A stretch of 14,246 nucleotides of DNA from Ruminococcaceae bacterium UBA6857 (lineage in GTDB: Bacteria; Bacillota; Clostridia; Oscillospirales; Acutalibacteraceae). This document shows positions 1 through 5,025 of this stretch, piece after piece. Numbering within the stretch: the first letter of the stretch is position 1; every line of letters begins with the position of its first letter. The position numbers and the translations under genes were made by a program. The DNA lies in contig DKDD01000151.1 of NCBI GenBank assembly GCA_002451715.1, positions 9,342 to 23,587 on the forward strand, given 5' to 3'. The notes under the pieces were generated by a model. The model saw only the letters and a program-made list of their open reading frames with translations. It had not been told where the DNA came from and made no database searches.

Positions 1-1789
1 TGAAACGGCAAACGCCTTCGCAGGCGCCGCACTTGACACACTTATCGGTGTCAATTTCAAAAGCGGCAAGTTTCTTTCCGGGTGCAACGTAATCGGTTCT
101 TGAAATTGCCGATGCCGGGCACTGCTTTGCGCACATTCCGCAACCGAAACACTTGTCTTTGATAACCTTATATGTAAGAAGGTCTTTGCAGACGCCTGCC
201 GGGCACTTTTTGTCAACAACGTGTGCAATGTATTCGTCGCGGAAGAACTTGAGCGTTGCAAGAACGGGGTTGGGAGCGGTTTGACCGAGACCGCAAAGCG
301 AGTTTTCTTTGATGTAATAGCAAAGTTCTTCAAGCTTGTCAAGGTCTTCAAGCGTACCTTTGCCGGAGGTGATTTTGTCAAGCATTTCAAGAAGTCTTCT
401 TGTACCGACGCGGCAGGGGGTGCATTTTCCGCAGCTTTCGTCAACGGTGAAATGGAGGAAGAATTTTGCAATGTCAACCATGCAGTTGTCTTCGTCCATA
501 ACGATAAGTCCTCCGGAACCCATCATGCAGCCGATTGCGGTAAGGTTATCATAGTCAATCGGGGTGTCGATGAGCGAAGCCGGAATACAGCCGCCGGAAG
601 GTCCGCCGGTTTGGGCTGCTTTGAACTTTTTGCCGTTCGGGATTCCGCCGCCGATTTCTTCGATAATTTCGCGAAGAGTCGTGCCCATCGGAATTTCAAC
701 AAGACCGGTGTTGGCGATTTTTCCGCCGAGGGCGAAAACTTTTGTTCCTTTTGATTTTTCGGTACCCATTGAGGCGAAGAATTCTGCGCCTTCGCGGATA
801 ATTGTCGGAATGTTTGCAAAGGTTTCAACGTTGTTTTCGGTTGTCGGCTTTGCAAAAAGTCCCTTAACTGCGGGATAGGGGGGACGGGGTCTCGGTTCGC
901 CGCGGTTGCCTTCGATCGAAGTCATGAGCGCGGTTTCTTCTCCGCAGACAAATGCGCCTGCGCCGAGCTTGACGTGAAGGTCAAAATCAAAGCCGGAGCC
1001 GAAAATGTCCTTGCCCAAAAGTCCCATTTCTCTTGCTTGTTTGATGGCAATTTTAAGGCGCTTAACGGCGATGGGATACTCTGCACGGACATAGATATAG
1101 CCTTCGGTAGCTCCGGTTGCATAGCCGCAGATCGTCATTGCTTCAACAATGCAGTGCGGGTCGCCTTCAAGAACGCTTCGGTCCATGAATGCGCCGGGGT
1201 CACCTTCGTCGGCGTTGCAAACAACGTACTTTTGATCGGCTTTGTTCGCTGCGGTAAAGCTCCACTTGAGTCCGGTCGGGAATCCGCCGCCGCCTCTTCC
1301 GCGAAGGCCGGAATCCTTAACGATTTGGATAACCTGTTCCGGAGTGAGCTCGGTAAGGCACTTTGCAAGAGCCTGATATCCGTCATATGCGATATATTCG
1401 TTGATGTCTTCGGGATTGATTACGCCACAGTTGCGAAGCGCAATTCTGTGCTGCTTTTTATAGAACTGAGTTTCTTTGAGCGGCTTAACCTCCTGATCGT
1501 GAACGGTCTCATCATAAAGAAGGCGCTTGACCATACGACCTTTGAGAAGGTGTTCTTCAACAATTTCGGGAACATCTTCAACTTTAACTTCCGAATAGAA
1601 GCAGCCTTCGGGATAAACAATCATAATCGGACCGAGAGCGCAAAGACCGAAGCAACCCGTGCGAATTACTTTGACTTCGTCTTCAAGTCCTTTTGCCTTG
1701 ATTTCTCTTTCAAGGGCTTCGATAATTGCCGGTGAGTTTGAAGAGGTACAACCGGTACCGCCGCAAACAAGCACGTGTGAACGATACAT
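1..1789 (-). CDS. nuoF: NuoF-like NADH/FMN subunit of bifurcating [FeFe] hydrogenase (HydB/HndC type), 3' end cut by window edge
   Basis: Flavin- and Fe-S-containing subunit that exchanges electrons with NAD(P)H in multimeric cytoplasmic [FeFe] hydrogenases (family knowledge). The 596 readable residues show, in order: an N-terminal thioredoxin-like [2Fe-2S] domain (C9, C14, C46, C50); the glycine-rich FMN/NADH-binding loop GLRGRGGGGFPTG (161-173) and ADEGDPGAFMDR (193-204); GAGAFVCGEETAL (277-289); a NuoF-type [4Fe-4S] site SCGKCTPC (C453, C456, C459) with C499; and a C-terminal two-cluster ferredoxin domain (C547/C550/C553/C557 and C584/C587/C590/C594). Only a few residues should be missing, since the family is about 600-630 aa. 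The ATG at 1789 has GGAGG 8 nt upstream, and the previous gene stops 12 bp before. It is the last gene of the operon seen here; the hydrogenase catalytic subunit probably follows outside the window. The two extra ferredoxin clusters separate it from plain complex I NuoF. Confidence 0.93.
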   Translation of the reverse strand, partial: MYRSHVLVCGGTGCTSSNSPAIIEALEREIKAKGLEDEVKVIRTGCFGLCALGPIMIVYPEGCFYSEVKVEDVPEIVEEHLLKGRMVKRLLYDETVHDQEVKPLKETQFYKKQHRIALRNCGVINPEDINEYIAYDGYQALAKCLTELTPEQVIQIVKDSGLRGRGGGGFPTGLKWSFTAANKADQKYVVCNADEGDPGAFMDRSVLEGDPHCIVEAMTICGYATGATEGYIYVRAEYPIAVKRLKIAIKQAREMGLLGKDIFGSGFDFDLHVKLGAGAFVCGEETALMTSIEGNRGEPRPRPPYPAVKGLFAKPTTENNVETFANIPTIIREGAEFFASMGTEKSKGTKVFALGGKIANTGLVEIPMGTTLREIIEEIGGGIPNGKKFKAAQTGGPSGGCIPASLIDTPIDYDNLTAIGCMMGSGGLIVMDEDNCMVDIAKFFLHFTVDESCGKCTPCRVGTRRLLEMLDKITSGKGTLEDLDKLEELCYYIKENSLCGLGQTAPNPVLATLKFFRDEYIAHVVDKKCPAGVCKDLLTYKVIKDKCFGCGMCAKQCPASAISRTDYVAPGKKLAAFEIDTDKCVKCGACEGVCRF

Positions 1790-1801
1790 TTTGTTACCTC
1801 C

Positions 1802-2173
1802 TTATTTTGCGACGGCGCCGACAGTGTATTCGGCAACGGGCTTGCCGTTAACAATGTGTTCAAGAACAACTTTTGCCGCCTTTTCCGGTGTCATATTGAC
1901 ATAAGTTACCTTTTCTTTTCCGGGTTCAAGAACTTCAACAATCGGTTCATATTGGCACATGCCGATGCAGCCGGTTTGAGAAACGGTGACATGAGAAAGA
2001 TTTCTTTTTTCAATTTCCTCTGTGAATTTGTTCATAACGGGTCTTGCGCCGGCGGCAATTCCGCAGGTTGCCATTCCGACAACGACTCTCGTAACTTCGG
2101 TTGAATCGTCTCTTGCGGTCATTTTTGCCTTTGCGGCGTCACGAAGCGCAATGAGTTCTTCGATGGTTTTCAT
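1802..2173 (-). CDS. hndB: HndB-like (2Fe-2S) thioredoxin-fold ferredoxin subunit
   Basis: 123-residue small subunit of NAD(P)-linked [FeFe] hydrogenases, lying between the NuoE-like and NuoF-like genes as HndB does in hndABCD-type operons. The motif CGIAAGARPV (from C37) and the later TGCIGMC (C69, C73) are typical. Only three cysteines sit in the cluster region, because the second cysteine of the usual C-x4-C is absent. I recall this being normal for HndB-like proteins, so it may use a different ligand or not bind a full cluster. The start chosen is ATG 2173, beginning MKTIEELIAL. The frame stays open upstream to 2356, but that part overlaps the preceding gene and has no family resemblance. 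GGAGG lies 13 nt before the ATG, a slightly long spacing. The stop TAA abuts the ribosome binding site of the nuoF-like gene, so the genes are co-translated in one operon. Confidence 0.85.
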   Translation of the reverse strand: MKTIEELIALRDAAKAKMTARDDSTEVTRVVVGMATCGIAAGARPVMNKFTEEIEKRNLSHVTVSQTGCIGMCQYEPIVEVLEPGKEKVTYVNMTPEKAAKVVLEHIVNGKPVAEYTVGAVAK

Positions 2174-2210
2174 AATGTTTAGTGCACCTCCGTTAAATGC
2201 ATTAAATGAA

Positions 2211-2741
2211 TTACTGTGTGTTTTCGTTGATGTACTCGGTGAGCCAATTTGCAATGCTCGGCTCCGAAAGGGGAACGCCGCCGAGTATTTTTTTGAGCTG
2301 TCTTGTGTCAAGCAGAAAGCTTTTTTCATCTTTTTGGAAACGATAGACAAAGTCAATGTCCGTGTTTATCGTGATGAGAAGAACAATTGTCGAAGTTATG
2401 TCTCCGAGCGGGGTGAAGTCAATGCTGTCCGTTTTGAAAAACGCTTTGACTTTTGTTCCTTTTCCGACTTCGCTTTCAATTGAAAAGCTTCCGCCGGTCA
2501 TCTCTGCCGCCATTTTGAAAAGCGGAACGCCGAGACCGACTTTTCTTGTTGTCCGCGTTGTGAAAAACGGGTCGCGGACGGAATCAAGCTGTTCTTTTGT
2601 CATGCCTTTTCCGTTGTCGGTAACGCCCAAAGTCAGCTCATGCATTCGGGCGTTTTCAAAAACGTCGATTTCAACAAGGCTCGAATTTGCCGAAACCGAG
2701 TTTTGGGCAATGTCAAGAACATTTAAAGAAAGCTCGCGCAT
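2211..2741 (-). CDS. Stand-alone GHKL (HATPase_c) ATP-binding protein in hydrogenase operon
   Basis: 176 aa. Residues 1-105 form a histidine-kinase-like ATPase fold: N-box DIAQNSVSA (N14), G1 box TDNGKGM (D42, G44, G46), DPFFTTR (57-63), G2 box GLGVPLF (69-75) and G3 GKGTKV (93-98). There is no phosphoacceptor histidine domain, sensor or membrane segment, so it is not a complete two-component kinase. It resembles isolated ATPase modules such as anti-sigma-type kinases only at fold level. Residues 106-176 are a short tail of unknown function. Its ATG (2741) overlaps the stop of the NuoE-like gene by one base (TAATG), which indicates translational coupling. Similar ATPase genes are known next to clostridial NuoE/hydrogenase genes, but I know of no established role. 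Regulation or assembly of the hydrogenase is inference from position only. Confidence 0.85.
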   Translation of the reverse strand: MRELSLNVLDIAQNSVSANSSLVEIDVFENARMHELTLGVTDNGKGMTKEQLDSVRDPFFTTRTTRKVGLGVPLFKMAAEMTGGSFSIESEVGKGTKVKAFFKTDSIDFTPLGDITSTIVLLITINTDIDFVYRFQKDEKSFLLDTRQLKKILGGVPLSEPSIANWLTEYINENTQ

Positions 2742-3235
2742 TACTGATATTTTTCAAGAATGCCTTTAACGTCGGCTGCGGTAATTTTTCCGTAAACGTC
2801 ATCGTTAACCGTAATAACGGGAGCAAGACCGCAGGCGCCGATGCAGCGGCAGGCGGTGAGCGAAAATCTTCCGTCCGGAGTACATTCTTCTGCGCCGATT
2901 CCGAGCTGTGCGCAAAGTTCATCAAGAATTTTCTGCGAACCTTTAACATAGCAAGCGGTTCCGAGGCAGACAGAAATTGCATATTCGCCTTTCGGTGAAA
3001 GGGCAAACTGAGCATAAAACGTTGCAACGCCGTATACTTTTTCAAGCGGAACGCCCATGCCGTCGGCAATCATCTGCTGAACTTCAAAGGGAAGATAGCC
3101 GTAAATTTCCTGTGCAACCTGCATAACATGCATAAGTTGGCTGTTGTCGCCCGCACATTCGGAAATCTCCCGTCTCAGCTTTTCTTCCTGCTCCTTGGTT
3201 CCCGAAAAAGGAATTTTGCTGATTTTTTTGAGCAT
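2741..3235 (-). CDS. nuoE: NuoE-like [2Fe-2S] subunit of bifurcating hydrogenase (HydC/HndA type)
   Basis: 164 aa, the usual length of the 24-kDa NuoE family. The N-terminal helical part (about 15-75) contains the family stretch YLPFEVQQMIADGMGVPLEK, followed by VYGVATFYAQF (67-77). The C-terminal thioredoxin-fold carries one [2Fe-2S] site: C90 and C95 in SVCLGTACY, and C131 and C135 in CIGACGLAPV. It passes electrons between the NuoF-like flavin subunit and the hydrogenase core in the cytoplasm (family knowledge). It is the first gene of the minus-strand operon. ATG 3235 has AAAGGAGG about 10 nt upstream. A small hairpin (ACGGC/GCCGT, 3255-3270) sits directly upstream of this ribosome binding site in the leader. 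The stop overlaps the start of the ATPase gene by one base. Confidence 0.93.
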   Translation of the reverse strand: MLKKISKIPFSGTKEQEEKLRREISECAGDNSQLMHVMQVAQEIYGYLPFEVQQMIADGMGVPLEKVYGVATFYAQFALSPKGEYAISVCLGTACYVKGSQKILDELCAQLGIGAEECTPDGRFSLTACRCIGACGLAPVITVNDDVYGKITAADVKGILEKYQ

Positions 3236-3254
3236 TGGATTTTATCCTCCTTTA

Positions 3255-3270
3255 ACGGCTTTTTCGCCGT
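3255..3270 (-). promoter_or_regulatory. Small hairpin just upstream of the hydrogenase operon RBS
   Basis: A perfect 5-bp stem ACGGC/GCCGT with a 6-nt loop lies 4 nt upstream of the GGAGG (3246-3250) of the NuoE-like gene. It is visible in the sequence, but its role is unknown. It has no U-tract, so it is not a terminator. It could stabilise the mRNA 5' end or mean nothing. Confidence 0.3.
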
Positions 3271-3332
3271 CAGTTTAAATTGATAAGCCTATGAACGATT
3301 TAAAAATTGATTACATAAACCCATACTACAAC

Positions 3333-3361
3333 ATAATACCACATATTTTTTAAAAAATCTA
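3333..3361 (-). promoter_or_regulatory. Candidate promoter of the hydrogenase operon (extended -10)
   Basis: On the minus strand, TGGTATTAT gives a TGn-extended -10 (TATTAT, 3333-3338). No good -35 lies 17 bp upstream (around 3356-3361, only AT-rich sequence). Transcription would start near 3326, leaving a leader of about 90 nt. The weak -35 and the inverted repeat at 3365-3380 directly upstream suggest activator control. Other AT-rich -10-like strings exist here, so the exact site is uncertain. Confidence 0.4.
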
Positions 3362-3364
3362 TAC

Positions 3365-3380
3365 TTTCTGTACGCAGAAA
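3365..3380. promoter_or_regulatory. Inverted repeat TTTCTG-N4-CAGAAA, candidate operator
   Basis: Perfect 6-bp arms with a 4-bp spacer (TACG) in the AT-rich divergent gap between the hydrogenase operon and mgtE. It sits immediately upstream of the proposed hydrogenase -35 region and about 45 bp upstream of the mgtE -35. It does not match the Rex consensus I know (TTGTTAA-type arms). The binding protein is unknown. Confidence 0.4.
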
Positions 3381-3425
3381 TGATAAAATTCAAATATTAC
3401 TTTATATTATAGTTTCAAGTTTGTA

Positions 3426-3455
3426 TTGACATCCGGCAAAAAAATATAGTAAAAT
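3426..3455 (+). promoter_or_regulatory. Sigma-A-type promoter for the mgtE transcript
   Basis: TTGACA (3426-3431) matches the -35 consensus and is followed after 18 bp by TAAAAT (3450-3455). Transcription should start near 3462. This gives a leader of about 160 nt before mgtE, long enough for the upstream ORF and RNA stems described next. Confidence 0.75.
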
Positions 3456-3525
3456 AACAAGTAACCTTAAAATCGTTAATTATGCGCTTATGCGTATTTT
3501 TATAAATTTTTTCGAAAAAGGAGAT

Positions 3526-3613
3526 GGGTCTGCATGGATACGGACGGTAACCCCAAAGGGCGATTACAAATTAAAATTATCTCGGCGCAGACCTTTATCG
3601 GTTCTTTGCGCCG
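3526..3613 (+). promoter_or_regulatory. Structured mgtE leader with two mutually exclusive stems
   Basis: Stem A pairs GGTCTGC (3527-3533) with GCAGACC (3587-3593), 7 bp plus one G-U. It encloses an inner hairpin in which GTAA/TTAC and CCC/GGG pair around a CAAA loop (3547-3567). Stem B pairs CGGCGCAGA (3583-3591) with TTTGCGCCG (3605-3613), 9 bp including one G-U. The two stems share bases 3587-3591 and cannot form together. Stem A lies between the ribosome binding site and start of the upstream ORF; stem B ends 7 nt before the mgtE start. No U-tract follows stem B, so it is not an intrinsic terminator. It does not match the M-box (ykoK) Mg2+ riboswitch pattern I remember. Translational or Rho-linked control is inferred. 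Confidence 0.45.
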
Positions 3614-3617
3614 CTGA
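3534..3617 (+). CDS. Candidate leader peptide (27 aa upstream ORF of mgtE)
   Basis: A 27-codon ORF starting MDTDGNPKGRLQIK and ending SLRR. AAAAGGAG (3516-3523) lies 10 nt before its ATG, a better ribosome binding site than the one before mgtE. Its TGA (3615-3617) is followed after 3 nt by the mgtE ATG in the same frame, so ribosomes could reinitiate directly into mgtE. The peptide has acidic residues near the start (D2, D4) and a proline (P7), followed by basic residues. This loosely recalls enterobacterial MgtL, an acidic/proline-rich leader peptide that senses low Mg2+. No homology is claimed. Several codons overlap the two alternative RNA stems, so translation would change the fold. The alternative is a non-coding structured RNA in which the ORF is accidental. 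Confidence 0.5.
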   Translation: MDTDGNPKGRLQIKIISAQTFIGSLRR

Positions 3618-3620
3618 AAG

Positions 3621-5009
3621 ATGGTGCATATTATGGACGAATCCGTTTTTGAAAGTCTGCGCACTCTTGTCGAAACAAGGCAGTATAAAGCACTTCGCGA
3701 CGAGCTTGTTGATATGGCGTATGCCGACATTGCGGAATTTATTATGAGCATTGACGAACCGCAGACTTCGGTCACGGTTTTCAGAATTTTGCCGAAAGAC
3801 AGTTCCGCCGATGTTTTTGCTTATCTTGATACCGACCGTCAGGCCGAAATCATCGAACTTTTTACCGACCGCGAAATTGAGCGGCTTATGGACGACCTTT
3901 TTGTTGACGACGCCGTTGATTTGCTTGAAGAAGTTCCGGCTTCGGTTGTAAAACGTATTCTTGAAAACACAGACAAGGAGACAAGAGAAATTATCAACCG
4001 TCTTCTTGAATATCCGGATAACTCCGCCGGAAGCGTTATGACAATCGAAATGGTTGAACTTCACGACAGGCTGACTGTCGGCGAGGCAATCAAAAATATT
4101 CGCCGGACAGGCGTTGACAAAGAGACAATTTATACCTGCTATGTTATTGACGACAAGCGTCACCTTGTCGGAACGATTCCGCTTCGCCGCCTTATTCTTA
4201 ACGATGAGGATGTGCCGCTTACCGAAATCATGTCGGACGACGAACAGCTCATTTTTGTCCGCACACTCGATGACCAGGAAGAAGTTGCTTCGATTGCAAA
4301 AAAATATGACCTTTTGAGTGTTCCTGTTGTGGACAAGGAAAACCGCCTTGTCGGAATTATCACGATCGACGATATCGTTGACATCATCGACGACGAGGCA
4401 ACGGAAGACTTTGAAAAAATGGCGTCTCTTCGTCCGTCGGAGGACGAATATCTTAAAACGAACGTTCTCACTCTTGCAAAGAACCGTATGCCGTGGCTTT
4501 TGATACTTATGATTTCTTCAACCTTTACCGGTCAAATAATCGAAGGGTTTGAAAACCAGCTTGCGGCGATTGCTGGACTTACGGCCTGCATACCTATGCT
4601 CATGGGTACCGGCGGTAACTCCGGTTCGCAGGCTTCAACCCTCATTATCCGCGGTCTTGCCTTGGGTGAAATCAAAATCAAAGATTACTTTCGCGTTCTT
4701 TGGAAAGAGATTCGCGTTTCGGTAATCTGCGGCGCGGTGCTTGCCCTTGCAAACTGGGCGCGAATGCTCATTCTTCGCGCCGTTACGGGCGGCGACACAA
4801 GCAACAGCGTTATTTTGGTTGTTTGTCTTTCGCTTCTTTGCGTTGTTATTGTTGCGAAAATGATGGGCTGTACTCTTCCGATCATTGCAAAGCTTTTGAA
4901 GCTTGATCCGGCGCTTATGACGGGTCCGGTGATGAGTACCGTTGTTGACGCAGTTTCGCTTCTGATATATTTTGCACTTACCTCGGTATTTATCACAAAA
5001 GGAATTTAA
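3621..5009 (+). CDS. mgtE: Magnesium transporter MgtE
   Basis: 462 aa, full family length. Inner-membrane Mg2+ channel/transporter gated by cytoplasmic Mg2+ (family knowledge). Residues about 10-130 are the MgtE N domain. Two CBS domains follow (about 135-260), with VIDDKRHLVGTIPLRRL and PVVDKENRLVGIITIDDIVDII visible. Five membrane segments fill 290-462. The pore signature PMLMGTGGNSGSQ (325-337) and the conserved pore aspartate in MSTVVDA (D443) are intact. The start is uncertain. ATG 3621 lies 3 nt after the leader-ORF stop with no clear ribosome binding site, and ATG 3633 is an in-frame alternative. Translation is probably coupled to the upstream ORF. It is the first gene of a likely mgtE-ABC-ABC transcript, with only 16 nt to the next start. 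Confidence 0.95.
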   Translation: MVHIMDESVFESLRTLVETRQYKALRDELVDMAYADIAEFIMSIDEPQTSVTVFRILPKDSSADVFAYLDTDRQAEIIELFTDREIERLMDDLFVDDAVDLLEEVPASVVKRILENTDKETREIINRLLEYPDNSAGSVMTIEMVELHDRLTVGEAIKNIRRTGVDKETIYTCYVIDDKRHLVGTIPLRRLILNDEDVPLTEIMSDDEQLIFVRTLDDQEEVASIAKKYDLLSVPVVDKENRLVGIITIDDIVDIIDDEATEDFEKMASLRPSEDEYLKTNVLTLAKNRMPWLLILMISSTFTGQIIEGFENQLAAIAGLTACIPMLMGTGGNSGSQASTLIIRGLALGEIKIKDYFRVLWKEIRVSVICGAVLALANWARMLILRAVTGGDTSNSVILVVCLSLLCVVIVAKMMGCTLPIIAKLLKLDPALMTGPVMSTVVDAVSLLIYFALTSVFITKGI

Positions 5010-5010
5010 A

Positions 5011-5016
5011 AGGAGG
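5011..5016 (+). promoter_or_regulatory. Ribosome binding site that fixes a TTG start for the first ABC gene
   Basis: AGGAGG lies 9 nt before TTG at 5026, with no in-frame ATG in a suitable place. The upstream ATG at 4972 lies inside mgtE and has no ribosome binding site, so the TTG is taken as the start. Confidence 0.8.
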
Positions 5017-5025
5017 AAATACACT

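Noticed and set aside
974..1735. Long plus-strand open frame (253 codons) opposite the NuoF-like gene
   Set aside because: It is antisense to an unambiguous NuoF-like sequence with all motifs; no ribosome binding site or family resemblance. Codon bias leaves the opposite frame open. The same applies to the open frame at 221-754.
2174..2356. N-terminal extension of the HndB-like gene back to an ATG at 2356
   Set aside because: It overlaps the ATPase gene in another frame, and the extension does not look like protein of this family. ATG 2173 with upstream GGAGG fits.
3480..3494. Short tandem repeat TTATGCG-C-TTATGCG in the mgtE leader
   Set aside because: Only two 7-nt copies, without a known site type. 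Too short to support as a feature.
3534..3545. Two adjacent AYGGAY-like hexamers (ATGGAT, ACGGAC), suggestive of the TwoAYGGAY RNA motif
   Set aside because: In that motif, as I remember it, the two hexamers are in separate hairpin loops. Here they are tandem and unpaired, so the match is probably chance.
3462..3620. M-box (ykoK) Mg2+ riboswitch upstream of mgtE
   Set aside because: The conserved M-box blocks I remember are not visible and the leader is too short for the full fold. A covariance-model search would settle it.
4972..5025. ATG 4972 as start of ABC subunit 1
   Set aside because: It lies inside mgtE and has no ribosome binding site. TTG 5026 has AGGAGG at 9 nt.
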